Part shown: positions 46,161 to 54,327 of the stretch, one piece after another
Layout of the letters: the number at the start of each line of letters is the position of its first letter
Numbering within the stretch: position 1 is the stretch's first letter
Source of the DNA: JARRLC01 sp050290865
Lineage (GTDB): Bacteria; Pseudomonadota; Alphaproteobacteria; Rhizobiales; Rhodomicrobiaceae
Length of the DNA stretch: 64,000 nucleotides
Reading direction: 5' to 3'
Assembly: GCA_050290865.1 (NCBI GenBank)
Contig: JBNKIW010000020.1
Location: 1-64,000, forward strand
Notes under the pieces: model-generated
Seen by the model: the letters and a program-made list of their open reading frames with translations, nothing else
The model's database searches: none
What the model was told of the DNA's origin: nothing
Made by a program: the position numbers and the translations under genes

Positions 46161-47540
46161 GTGAGGCCGGGAACCGTTCTGAACGCCAATGCCGGTCTGC
46201 AACGACGACAGCCGATTGCCGCCATCCGGCATGCCGCGACGCGTTGGGCGGCCACGCTCATCGCACTCATACTCGGCGTCGCGGCCGCTCATGCCGTGGT
46301 GGAGGTCGATATCACGCGGGGCAATATCCGCCCCCTCCCCATCGCCATCGCGCCCTTCGGCGGTGGCTCCTCGAACAGCGCGCAGCTTGCCGGGGACATC
46401 ACCGCCATCATCAGCCGCGATCTCGAACGCTCCGGCCTGTTCAAGCCCATCCCTCCGGCCGCCCATGTCGAACGCATCTTCAACATCGACGTGCCGCCGC
46501 GCTTCCGCGACTGGCGCGTCATCAACGCCGAGGCGCTCGCCACCGGCCAGGTAACGGCCACCAGCGACGGGCGCATCATGGCCCGGTTCCGGCTGTGGGA
46601 TATCTTTGCCGGGCGCGAACTGAAAGGCGAGCAGTTCTACACGGCCGCCGCGGACTGGCGCCGTGTCGGTCACATCGTCGCCGACGCCATCTACGAACGT
46701 CTCACCGGCGAGAAAGGCTATTTCGACAGCCGCGTCGTGTTCGTCGATGAAACGGGCCCGAAAGCCAAGCGCCGCAAACGCCTCGCCATCATGGACCAGG
46801 ACGGACAGAACCTTAAATTCCTGACCAATGGCAACAGTCTGGTGCTGACGCCGCGCTTCAGCCGCAGCGCCCGCGAGATCACCTACACGTCATACGAAGG
46901 CGGACAACCGCAGGTGCTCCGCTACGACCTCGCCACCGGCCGGTCCCAGATCGTCGGCAACTTCCCCGGCATGACCTTCGCGCCGCGCTTTGCCCCCTCC
47001 GGCCAAAGCATCATCCTGAGCCTGCAGCAGGAGCGGACCTCCAACCTGTTCGAAATGAACCTCGCCAGCCGCCATATCCGCCGTCTGACGAACACGCCGG
47101 CCATCGACACCGCGCCCAGCTACGCGCCCGATGGCCGCCGGATCGTCTTCGAGTCGGACCGCGGCGGCCGGAGAGACCTCTATGTCATGGACGCGAGCGG
47201 CAGCAATGTCCGCCGCCTCACCAGCGGCGGAGGACGCTACGCGACGCCGGTATGGTCGCCGCGCGGCGATCTCATCGCCTTCACCAAGCAGGCAGGCGGC
47301 CATTTCCTGATCGGCGTCATCCGCCCGGACGGCACCGGCGAACGCATCCTCACCGAAGGCTATCACAACGAGGGGCCGACCTGGTCGCCCAACGGCCGTG
47401 TGATCATGTTCTTCCGCGAAACGGGCGGCGAAAGCGGCGGCCCGCGCCTTTACACGATCGACCTCACGGGACGCAATGAAAGGCTGCTTCCCACGCCGTC
47501 CTTCGCCTCCGATCCCGCCTGGTCGCACCTCCTGGATTGA
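46161..47540 (+). CDS. tolB: Tol-Pal translocation protein TolB
   Basis: Periplasmic beta-propeller that binds Pal and TolA; 459 residues. A long N-terminal part ends in a signal (WAATLIALILGVAAAHA), then the domain with VEVDITRGNIRPLPIAIAPF and repeats such as ITYTSYEGGQPQVLRYDLAT, SYAPDGRRIVFESDRGG and SPRGDLIAFTK. Start GTG 46161, three bases after tolA. No pal gene follows; instead the thiamine genes begin 160 bp downstream, so pal lies elsewhere. Confidence 0.95.
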   Translation: MRPGTVLNANAGLQRRQPIAAIRHAATRWAATLIALILGVAAAHAVVEVDITRGNIRPLPIAIAPFGGGSSNSAQLAGDITAIISRDLERSGLFKPIPPAAHVERIFNIDVPPRFRDWRVINAEALATGQVTATSDGRIMARFRLWDIFAGRELKGEQFYTAAADWRRVGHIVADAIYERLTGEKGYFDSRVVFVDETGPKAKRRKRLAIMDQDGQNLKFLTNGNSLVLTPRFSRSAREITYTSYEGGQPQVLRYDLATGRSQIVGNFPGMTFAPRFAPSGQSIILSLQQERTSNLFEMNLASRHIRRLTNTPAIDTAPSYAPDGRRIVFESDRGGRRDLYVMDASGSNVRRLTSGGGRYATPVWSPRGDLIAFTKQAGGHFLIGVIRPDGTGERILTEGYHNEGPTWSPNGRVIMFFRETGGESGGPRLYTIDLTGRNERLLPTPSFASDPAWSHLLD

Positions 47541-47699
47541 CGGCCCGCACCACTCGACGCGAAGGACAGCGCACCGGGACTGCGGCCATCTGCCCACCTC
47601 GGATGGCTCTTCTTTGTTCCGCCCGATGTGCTAGCATTCCTACTCTTCCGCAAGACCCCAACGGCACGGGCCGCCCCACAGGCGGCGGGAAAGGGCGAA

Positions 47700-48719
47700 A
47701 TGGCTGAAATTCTGACGCTCGGCGCAGGCATATCGGGGCTTTGGCAGGCGCTCATCCTCGCGCGCGCCGGACACAAGGTGCGCCTCATCGAGCAGTCGGA
47801 TCCGCCTCTCTCCACCTCGGCGAGCTGGATCGCGGGCGCGATGCTGGCGCCATTCTGCGAGGGCGAGGGCGCCGAGCCGATGGTCACCGAGCTTGGCCTG
47901 CGTGGCATGGAGATGTGGCGCGAGTTGTATCCGGAGACGAAAATCAACGGCACGCTGGTGGTGGCGCAGCCCCGTGACCTGCCGGAGCTGGACCGCTTCG
48001 CCCGCATGACGACCGGCCACAAGACGCTCGACGCCGAGGCCATCGGCCGGTTGGAGCCCGCCCTCGCCGGGCGCTACAGCACGGGCCTCTTTTACGAGCA
48101 CGAGGCGCATATCGAGCCGTGGCCCGCCATGACCGCAGTCTTCGCCATGGCCCGGGACGCGGGCGTCACCATCGAGCTTGGCACGAAATGGCTGCCGGAG
48201 TTCGAGAAGGATCCCGCCTACGCCGCGGACTACATAGTGGACTGCCGCGGTCTCGGCACGGCGGACGAACTGCCGGACCTGCGCGGCGTGCGCGGCGAAA
48301 TGATCGTGGTCGAAACGGACGAGGTCGCGTTTTCACGGCCCGTGCGGCTCCTGCATCCGCGCTTCCCGCTCTATGTGGTGCCCTGGGCGGACAACCGCTT
48401 CATGGTTGGCGCCACCGTCATCGAGAGCCAGGACGACGGCCCCATCAAGCTGCGTTCCATGCTCGATCTCCTCGGCCTCGCCTACACGCTGCACCCGGCT
48501 TTCGGCGAAGCGCGCATCGTGCATCACGCCGCCGACACGCGCCCCGCGTTTCCCAACAACGCGCCGCGCATCCTCGTCCAGGGCCGCCACATCCACGTGA
48601 ACGGCTTCTACCGCCACGGCTTCCTCTGCGGCCCGTCTCTTGCCGAACTCGTCGCGCAGTATATAAAGGATGGAACCACACGCCAGGATGTCTTCGTTGC
48701 AGATTTATGTGAACGGTGA
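47700..48719 (+). CDS. thiO: FAD-dependent glycine oxidase ThiO
   Basis: Oxidises glycine to dehydroglycine for the thiazole ring of thiamine; 339 residues. Rossmann motif LGAGISGLWQALILARAGHK with EQ after strand 2, ASWIAGAMLAPFCEGEG, the central DYIVDCRGLG and the C-terminal HVNGFYRHGFLCGPSLAEL. First gene of thiO-thiS-thiG-thiE. Start ATG 47700. The gene's 3' end overlaps the start of thiS. A TPP riboswitch was looked for in the 160-bp leader and not found. Confidence 0.9.
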   Translation: MAEILTLGAGISGLWQALILARAGHKVRLIEQSDPPLSTSASWIAGAMLAPFCEGEGAEPMVTELGLRGMEMWRELYPETKINGTLVVAQPRDLPELDRFARMTTGHKTLDAEAIGRLEPALAGRYSTGLFYEHEAHIEPWPAMTAVFAMARDAGVTIELGTKWLPEFEKDPAYAADYIVDCRGLGTADELPDLRGVRGEMIVVETDEVAFSRPVRLLHPRFPLYVVPWADNRFMVGATVIESQDDGPIKLRSMLDLLGLAYTLHPAFGEARIVHHAADTRPAFPNNAPRILVQGRHIHVNGFYRHGFLCGPSLAELVAQYIKDGTTRQDVFVADLCER

Positions 48720-48897
48720 AGCGCAGGAGACGGACGCCCGCACGCTGGCGGAACTGTGCGCGACACTGGGCTATGGCGAAGATGCCCGCATCGCGACGGC
48801 GCTGAACGGCGATTTCGTCCCCGGAGGTCGGCGTGCGCAGACGCCGCTCGGCGAGGGCGATCACGTCGAGATCGTCTCGCCCCGTCAGGGAGGCTGA
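48688..48897 (+). CDS. thiS: sulfur carrier protein ThiS
   Basis: Ubiquitin-like sulfur carrier of thiazole synthesis, 69 residues, ending in the obligatory Gly-Gly (SPRQGG) that becomes a thiocarboxylate. It shows LQIYVNGEAQE, TLAELCATLGY, and ATALNGDFVPGGRRAQTPLG. ATG 48688 is preferred; ATG 48670 would add six residues. It overlaps thiO and precedes thiG by 9 bp. Confidence 0.93.
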   Translation: MSSLQIYVNGEAQETDARTLAELCATLGYGEDARIATALNGDFVPGGRRAQTPLGEGDHVEIVSPRQGG

Positions 48898-48906
48898 ACC
48901 CGGACC

Positions 48907-49692
48907 ATGCTTGAATTCTACCGCCAGCGCTTCACCTCGCGGCTCATTCTCGGCAGCGCGCTGTACCCTTCGCCCGAGGTCTTCCAGCATTCCGTCAAGG
49001 CGGCGGGCGCTGAAATCGTCACCGTCTCGCTGCGCCGCGAGGGCGCCAAGGAGCGAACCGGCGCGCGCTTCTGGTGCCTCGTGCAGGACCTTGGCGTAAC
49101 CGTGCTGCCGAACACCGCCGGATGCCGCACGGCCAAGGAGGCCGTCACCACGGCGATGATGGCCCGCGAGCTGTTCGGGACCGCCTGGATCAAGCTGGAG
49201 GTCATCGCCAATGACGACACGCTCCAGCCCGATCTGTTCGGCCTCGCCGAGGCTGCCGCCACGCTCACCCGCGACGGCTTCGAGGTCTTTCCCTACACCA
49301 CCGAAGATTTGAGCGCGGCGGAGAAGCTGCTGGCGGCAGGCTGCCGGGTGCTCATGCCGTGGGCGTCGCCCATCGGCTCCGGCCAGGGACTGAACAATCC
49401 CGGCGGGCTGAAGACGCTGCGCGCCTATTTCCCCGGCATCCCGCTGGTCGTGGACGCCGGGCTGGGGGCGCCGTCGCACGCCGCGCGAGCCATGGAACTG
49501 GGCTATGACGCCGTGCTGCTGAACACGGCTGTGGCCAAGGCCGGCGATCCACCGCGGATGGCGACCGCCTTCGCCCGCGCCGTGGAGGCGGGCCGCGCCG
49601 CTTTCGAGGCCGGGCTGATGCCGCACCGCGACATGGCCGTGCCGTCCACGCCCATTGCCGGGACACCGTTTTTCGAGCTGCGTGATGCTTAG
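48907..49692 (+). CDS. thiG: thiazole synthase ThiG
   Basis: TIM-barrel enzyme that builds the thiazole phosphate from deoxyxylulose-5-phosphate, dehydroglycine and ThiS thiocarboxylate; 261 residues. Marks: FTSRLILGSALYPSPEV, NTAGCRTAKEAVTTAMMARE, WIKLEVIANDDTLQPD with the active-site Lys, CRVLMPWASPIGSGQGLNNP and VDAGLGAPSHAARAMELGYD. Full length. Its last codons overlap the start of thiE by 8 bases. Confidence 0.96.
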   Translation: MLEFYRQRFTSRLILGSALYPSPEVFQHSVKAAGAEIVTVSLRREGAKERTGARFWCLVQDLGVTVLPNTAGCRTAKEAVTTAMMARELFGTAWIKLEVIANDDTLQPDLFGLAEAAATLTRDGFEVFPYTTEDLSAAEKLLAAGCRVLMPWASPIGSGQGLNNPGGLKTLRAYFPGIPLVVDAGLGAPSHAARAMELGYDAVLLNTAVAKAGDPPRMATAFARAVEAGRAAFEAGLMPHRDMAVPSTPIAGTPFFELRDA

Positions 49693-50341
49693 CAACATGT
49701 CCTCAAGTAGCGAAGCGATAGGACCACATAAGATATCCTCAAGTAGCGAAGCGATAGGACTGCACAAATTCTATCCCATCGTTCCGGACGCGGGTTGGGT
49801 CGCGCGCATCGTCCCACTCGGCGTGAAGACCGTCCAGCTCCGCATCAAGGACGCCCCGCCGGAGCGCGTGCGCACGGACATTGCGGCAAGCCTGGAGGTC
49901 TGCGATCGCCACGGCGCCACGCTGATCGTCAACGACTATTGGCGCGAGGCCATCGCGCTTGGTGCGCGCTTCGTCCATCTCGGCCAGGAAGATCTGGCCG
50001 CCGCCGACCTCACCGCCATCCGCGCCGCGGGACTCAGGCTCGGCATCTCCACGCACACCCGCGAGGAACTCGCCGTCGCCCTGGCGGCCGAACCGGATTA
50101 TGTCGCGCTGGGGCCGATTTACGAAACGAAGCTCAAAGTCATGAAATACGCCCCTCAGGGCCTCGAGCGCATCGGCGAATGGAAGACCCTGATTTCGTGC
50201 CCGCTGGTGGCCATTGGCGGCCTGACGGTCGAGCGCGCGCCCGCCGCCCTTGCCTCCGGCGCAGACAGCATCGCCGTGGTGACGGATTTCCTGACATATC
50301 CCGAGCCGGAGCGGCGCGTCGCTGAATGGCTGGCCCTGTAA
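49685..50341 (+). CDS. thiE: thiamine phosphate synthase ThiE
   Basis: Joins thiazole phosphate and hydroxymethylpyrimidine diphosphate; 218 residues. Conserved: GVKTVQLRIKDAPPERV, LIVNDYWREAIALGARFVHL, GQEDL, LGISTHTREELAVAL, DYVALGPIYETKLK, PLVAIGGLT and ADSIAVVTDFLT. The N-terminus is odd: SSSSEAIG occurs twice, coded by a 36-bp tandem repeat, so the protein has an extra 12-residue copy before the HKFYPIVPDAGW start of the fold. No thiC or thiD lies nearby; the IS element begins 40 bp downstream. Confidence 0.9.
   Translation: MLSNMSSSSEAIGPHKISSSSEAIGLHKFYPIVPDAGWVARIVPLGVKTVQLRIKDAPPERVRTDIAASLEVCDRHGATLIVNDYWREAIALGARFVHLGQEDLAAADLTAIRAAGLRLGISTHTREELAVALAAEPDYVALGPIYETKLKVMKYAPQGLERIGEWKTLISCPLVAIGGLTVERAPAALASGADSIAVVTDFLTYPEPERRVAEWLAL
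49700..49771 (+). repeat. 36-bp tandem repeat inside thiE
   Basis: Two head-to-tail copies, 49700-49735 and 49736-49771, identical for their first 25 bases (starting TCCTCAAGTAGCGAAGCGAT) and differing in the last part. The length is a multiple of three, so the frame is kept. Confidence 0.9.
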
Positions 50342-50397
50342 CGGCACATGATGGCCCGGTGCGCATATCGTAATGTGTAAACACTGCTGTCCGGCAA

Positions 50398-51468
50398 TTA
50401 ATCGAATAAATTCAATTGGATAGCATCTGACTGGTCTGAATTCTGCAGAGCCTTATCATTAAGCAATTGATCTAACGTTGTTTTCTCGAAAAGCGTGAGG
50501 CTGAGTATTTGTAGAATTGTGTAGAGCGATGCCTCGGCGCCGAGGCGTTTTTTGACGATGGCGACGAGCACGTAGACGCTGATGGCGACCCAGATTTGCG
50601 TTTTGACCGCATTTTCGTTGGTGCCAAAGAACGCTTTGATCCGCAGGTGCTGTTTGATCCATTTGAAGAAGAGTTCCACTTGCCAGCGGCATTTATAGAG
50701 TTGTGCGATGACAAGAGCTGGAAGCTCGAAATGGTTGGTAAAAAAACCAAGGCGCTTGCCAGTTTTCTCGTCGCGGAAAACGACGTAACGCAGATGCTGC
50801 GGATAATCGTCAGCCGACGTAATGCCCGTGAGACGAACAGTCTGGTCGCAGCGCAAGCCGGTCGCTTTATCCACGGGGCGTGAATAGACACGGCGGAACA
50901 GCGTGTTGCGCTTGGGGCGGATCACGAAGAAGGCGCCAGCTTGTGCCAGCCGGTAGAGCCGCGCGAAATCGAGAAAGCCACGATCCATGATGGTGAAGCT
51001 ACCAGGTTCCGGCGTCATCAGATCCAGGACATTCACCTCGTGCATCTTGCCGTTGGATATGTGGATGAACGTGGGAATATTGCCCCGCAGATCGATCTGC
51101 GTGTGCATCTTCACGGCGGCTTTGGTGGTGCGGAAGTGCGCCCACGGAAACACCTTCAGCGAAAGATCGATGGTCGTCGTGTCGAGGGCGTACACGGTGT
51201 TGTCCAGATCGACGCCGAAGGCCTCACCCCCGTAAAGGCGCCGGGCTTCGGTAATCAGGGCGTTGGCGAAATCACGGTAGATGCGCCAGTCGCGCTTCTC
51301 GTTCGCGTCGGCCAGGGTACTGCGGGCGACGTGCCCGCGGATACCGAGGTGATAGAGTTTGCTTTGCTGCGCCCGCAGACAAACCTCAATGTCGCGCAGG
51401 CTTTCGCGAAACGTCAGCTGCGCGAATGCCATGCACAGGTACTGATCCAGGTGCGAGAATGTTTTGGC
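50398..51468 (-). CDS. IS4-family transposase (5' part lost in gap)
   Basis: DDE transposase, about 357 residues visible. It begins inside the gap; the first residues after it read AKTFSHLDQYLCMAFAQLTF, followed by ESLRDIEVCLRAQQSKLYHL and ADANEKRDWRIYRDFANALI. Catalytic parts: first Asp in YALDTTTIDLSL, second Asp in FTIMDRGFLDFARL, and the YREK-like CRWQVELFFKWIKQHLRI with the Glu. The stop codon lies inside the inverted repeat. Roughly 50 N-terminal residues are missing, matching the gap size. Confidence 0.92.
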   Translation of the reverse strand, partial: AKTFSHLDQYLCMAFAQLTFRESLRDIEVCLRAQQSKLYHLGIRGHVARSTLADANEKRDWRIYRDFANALITEARRLYGGEAFGVDLDNTVYALDTTTIDLSLKVFPWAHFRTTKAAVKMHTQIDLRGNIPTFIHISNGKMHEVNVLDLMTPEPGSFTIMDRGFLDFARLYRLAQAGAFFVIRPKRNTLFRRVYSRPVDKATGLRCDQTVRLTGITSADDYPQHLRYVVFRDEKTGKRLGFFTNHFELPALVIAQLYKCRWQVELFFKWIKQHLRIKAFFGTNENAVKTQIWVAISVYVLVAIVKKRLGAEASLYTILQILSLTLFEKTTLDQLLNDKALQNSDQSDAIQLNLFD

Positions 51469-51625
51469 NNNNNNNNNNNNNNNNNNNNNNNNNNNNNNNN
51501 NNNNNNNNNNNNNNNNNNNNNNNNNNNNNNNNNNNNNNNNNNNNNNNNNNNNNNNNNNNNNNNNNNNNNNNNNNNNNNNNNNNNNNNNNNNNNNNNNNNN
51601 NNNNNNNNNNNNNNNNNNNNNNNNN
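51469..51625. other. assembly gap (157 N)
   Basis: Run of undetermined bases within the IS element. Repeated mobile DNA is the usual cause of such gaps. Frames crossing it are not informative. Confidence 1.
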
Positions 51626-51712
51626 CAAAAAATCCGTTTTCCACTTGTTTTTCAATAATCTAAGCCGACCTCCCGGCAAAATTGCCGGACAGCAGTGGGA
51701 TGTAGTACATTC

Positions 51713-52540
51713 TCAGTCTGGCCGACCTGCATTCAGCGTCTTGTGAAGCAGTCGCCCGAATTCTTCCGACCGCGCGGTGAGCGCATCAGACATTATGTCG
51801 TTGAGGCCGCGATAGAATTTCCGCCCCGCGGGTGTCTTGACAGCCTTGATATACGCTTTGAGTTCGTCCGCACTGAGATCCTTTAGGCAAAAGGCAAAGG
51901 TAGCGGCTACCCGCGCAGACGCTTGCTGCGTCGAGTCGGCCAGCGCGTCTTTTTCCTTCGCCGCAATTGTGTCGATGGCGATCCTGGCTGGACCTTTGGC
52001 GCCAGCCCGAAGGCCATCCAGAAGGGCGCCCCACATCCCCGTTTCTAGATTGATTGCCGCGGGAGTAGCGCCGGTAGCATCATCCAGTTCCTTGTAGAGA
52101 GCGGCGCGGTCTGCGAACGAGGCGGGGTTCTGCGCCAATGCCCCGATTTTGGCCAAGGCTTCCGGTTCCGCGACCATACTCATTTCGGTGATCTTTTTGC
52201 CCAGGGGTGAGTTGTAGAATGCCAGAAGTTCGCTTTTTTCTTCGGGCGTCAGCAATTTTTCGATTCCCTCATCAAGGGGCGCCAGGATTTTCTCCGGCTT
52301 GAAGGCGATCAGCACACTATTATCCCACGCTTTGACGGCGCCGGCGTCAACGGGCGTACCTTCCAGGCGGTGGAACTCACGGACGCTCTGCTGTAGAAGT
52401 GCGGGAATATGCATGACCTGACGCGTGATGCCCGTTTTTTCCAGAAGCTCGCCATTCTTGAGGACGGGGTCCGCTTCCACAGCTGATACAGCCAATATGG
52501 CAGCGCAGTAGAAGTAGGCGAGCGATCTGAAAGCGTTCAT
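51713..52540 (-). CDS. exported DUF2059-like protein
   Basis: 275 residues with a signal peptide (YFYCAAILAVSAVEA) and a helical body. The stretch LLTPEEKSELLAFYNSPLGK followed by KITEM is the DUF2059 hallmark; a second similar block near the end reads LSADELKAYIKAVKTPAGRK. So the protein contains two related helical units. Function unknown. The IS element abuts its 3' end. Confidence 0.75.
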   Translation of the reverse strand: MNAFRSLAYFYCAAILAVSAVEADPVLKNGELLEKTGITRQVMHIPALLQQSVREFHRLEGTPVDAGAVKAWDNSVLIAFKPEKILAPLDEGIEKLLTPEEKSELLAFYNSPLGKKITEMSMVAEPEALAKIGALAQNPASFADRAALYKELDDATGATPAAINLETGMWGALLDGLRAGAKGPARIAIDTIAAKEKDALADSTQQASARVAATFAFCLKDLSADELKAYIKAVKTPAGRKFYRGLNDIMSDALTARSEEFGRLLHKTLNAGRPD

Positions 52541-52900
52541 TTTTTACCTCGGAAATTGTGCCAAGCCAGACTATGCCATATGCCAAGTAGGCTATGTTTG
52601 GGAAGCAATTGTGGCCAGCGGCTCCATGTGTGCCACAATGGCGCTTGGGTTGGCTTTGACACACGCGCAGCTGAAAATGCCCACTTCATGGGCGGCCGTT
52701 GTGAGGGCAGGCTGTTGGCCGGCGAGAAGGAAATCGCGATCGAACACCGCGGCCTCGAACAACGCCGCGTCCGCTTCGCCGAAAGCAGCCTGGCGCGTCT
52801 CCACGCGCTTTTCCGTGCCTTGGAAATAGAATGCGCGAAGATAGAATCTGATAGTCTGCGGCAAGGCGTTGACGTGCCGCTTACACTACGGTCATCGATC
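52541..52900. other. gene-free region before the toxin-antitoxin promoter
   Basis: About 360 bp. A plus-strand stretch (about 52690-52860) could encode LLAGEKEIAIEHRGLEQRRV followed by a helix, faintly like a phage gpW-type head-tail joining protein, but no start codon with a ribosome-binding site is present. Best seen as decayed sequence. Confidence 0.3.
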
Positions 52901-52929
52901 CTTGCGGTGTACGGGAAACCCGTATATTA
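52901..52929 (+). promoter_or_regulatory. promoter and operator of the toxin-antitoxin pair
   Basis: TTGCGG (52901-52906), a 17-bp spacer and TATTAT (52924-52929). The spacer is almost filled by the perfect inverted repeat TACGGG-AAA-CCCGTA (52909-52923). A repressor bound there would cover the promoter, as expected for self-regulated toxin-antitoxin operons. The toxin start follows 15 bp after the -10 box. Confidence 0.75.
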
Positions 52930-52943
52930 TTGGTGAGAGGAGA

Positions 52944-53228
52944 ATGCCTGTGGGATTCGGGTGGGATAAGCGTAAGGCCGCGTCCAATCTCGCTAAACAC
53001 GGCGTCGCTTTTGAGACTGCGCAGGATGTGTTCTGCGATCCTTATGCCCTGATAGAAATCGATTACAGCGAGCCAACTGAAGAACGGTGGCAGATTGTCG
53101 GTCGCACCCTGGGCGGCATTCTCTTCGTCGTGTTTACCGAATTACATGACGATAGCATTCGTATCATTTCGGCCAGAAGAGCCACACGCAATGAGCAAGA
53201 TCGTTACTATCGGCAAGCGTTTCCTTAA
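52944..53228 (+). CDS. brnT: BrnT-family ribonuclease toxin
   Basis: 94 residues of the RelE-like BrnT family: FGWDKRKAASNLAKHGVAFE at the N-terminus, AQDVFCDPYALIEIDYSEPT, RWQIVGRTLGGILFVVFTEL, and IRIISARRATRNEQDRYYRQ, all family features. BrnT toxins cleave RNA and are held by a DNA-binding antitoxin. Start ATG 52944 after GAGAGGAG. The 3' end overlaps the antitoxin gene by 38 bp. Confidence 0.92.
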   Translation: MPVGFGWDKRKAASNLAKHGVAFETAQDVFCDPYALIEIDYSEPTEERWQIVGRTLGGILFVVFTELHDDSIRIISARRATRNEQDRYYRQAFP

Positions 53229-53595
53229 AGACGGTCGTTGGCAGGACGACAATGGGCCGATCCCCGGCACGCCTGCCGATTGGGCATCGCCAATGACGGA
53301 TGAGGAGGTCGATCTCGCAGCGCGTTCCGATCCGGATGCGCAGCCGCTGACCGAGGAACGGCTTGGGAAAATGCGGCGCGTCTCGCTTGCGCAGCATGTC
53401 CGATGGAAGCTGGGGTTGAGCCAGACAGAGTTTGCGGCGCGTTTTCAGATCCCTGTGGGCACGCTTCGCGATTGGGAACAGCATCGCAGCGAACCTGACG
53501 CGGCGGCGGTGGCCTATCTTCGCGTTATCGCCGAGAACCCCGATGCGGTGAGCCGGGCGCTGGCAAAAACACCGGATTATGCCGACTCATTCTGA
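53191..53595 (+). CDS. HTH antitoxin of the BrnT pair
   Basis: 134 residues. The C-terminal helix-turn-helix reads HVRWKLGLSQTEFAARFQIP then VGTLRDWEQHRSEPDAAAVA, the XRE-type domain that often accompanies BrnT in place of the ribbon-helix-helix BrnA. The N-terminal part (FLKDGRWQDDNGPIPG, SDPDAQPLTEERL) probably wraps the toxin. ATG 53191 lies inside the toxin gene. It likely binds the palindrome at 52909-52923. Confidence 0.88.
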   Translation: MSKIVTIGKRFLKDGRWQDDNGPIPGTPADWASPMTDEEVDLAARSDPDAQPLTEERLGKMRRVSLAQHVRWKLGLSQTEFAARFQIPVGTLRDWEQHRSEPDAAAVAYLRVIAENPDAVSRALAKTPDYADSF

Positions 53596-53656
53596 TATTG
53601 GGGCCGGGGTATTCTCTACGCTGCCGTTGTCTCTGTGCCCTGGCGCAAATTGGGAT

Positions 53657-54076
53657 TCAGCTGTGTGGCCCCACCAACAGAAGACCAAGCCAGACTGCCG
53701 CCACCACGACTGAGACGAAAGCACCGGCATCGGTAGAAGATACAGGCAAGCGGCTGAAAAGCCAGTGTCGCCGATATTCTATCCCTGCATCCGCCCTTAG
53801 CTTGTGAAACGCGGGCTTCAAACGATCTACATAATATAAACTTGCATATTGAACGTACATCCAAACCAATGATAGCAAAAATCCCGCGATATAGACCGAG
53901 AATAGCTTCCAGCCAAATAGACTTATGTTGATATTAGTTACGGCAGTTGATGTCGCCAATACGAATAATCCGGCATGTATTGCTGAAAAAGCTTCAAATC
54001 GTTGCCAGAAGAATGCCTGCTCCTGCATCACAATGGCGTGAATGTATTCTAACTTTTTGCCGTTCTCAGAATCCAT
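53657..54076 (-). CDS. small integral membrane protein of unknown function
   Basis: 139 residues: a polar N-terminus (MDSENGKKLEYIHAIVMQEQ), about four hydrophobic segments (AIHAGLFVLATSTAVTNI, LFSVYIAGFLLSLVWMYVQY, then one at the C-terminus GAFVSVVVAAVWLGLLLVG) and a short cytoplasmic loop (YYVDRLKPAFHKLRADAG). Codon use appears more AT-rich than in the core genes, which suggests transfer. The layout recalls small RipA-like membrane proteins, but this is weak. Confidence 0.6.
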   Translation of the reverse strand: MDSENGKKLEYIHAIVMQEQAFFWQRFEAFSAIHAGLFVLATSTAVTNINISLFGWKLFSVYIAGFLLSLVWMYVQYASLYYVDRLKPAFHKLRADAGIEYRRHWLFSRLPVSSTDAGAFVSVVVAAVWLGLLLVGPHS

Positions 54077-54327
54077 AGCCTCGCCCCCATGTCAACTTGA
54101 GAGAGTGTGAGAATTATTATGGAAATTTGCCGTCATTGCGCGACTAAAGCAAGTAACTCTCTTGCACCCAATTACGGTGACATGGCAGGCCGTCGTTAGC
54201 AAGTAGGCTTGATCCAAGCGGGTTGAGAAGCAATGCGGCCTTTGTCAACTCTGTATATTGCGCTCACCGTTCTGAACCGATATCGCCGCATTCCGCCGTA
54301 ACAAGACAGCCAAATACATCGAGTCAG

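Larger units (their letters stand above)
50382..51697 (-). mobile_element. IS4-family insertion sequence with an assembly gap
   Basis: Flanked by 18-bp inverted repeats: CACTGCTGTCCGGCAATT at 50382-50399 and its complement at 51680-51697. The transposase gene fills nearly the whole element. No clear target duplication could be seen beside the ends. It lies 40 bp after thiE and 15 bp after the 3' end of the DUF2059 gene, so no gene was split. The gap at 51469-51625 interrupts it. Confidence 0.88.

Noticed and set aside
47541..47699. Possible TPP riboswitch before thiO
   Set aside because: The conserved THI-box blocks (CTGAGA, ACCTGATC-type) are not present.
50370..51710. Target-site duplication of the IS4 element
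   Set aside because: The bases outside the two inverted repeats do not form a convincing direct repeat.
52690..52860. Phage gpW-like head-tail joining protein relic
   Set aside because: Only a faint resemblance over one short stretch; no start and no neighbouring phage gene in frame.
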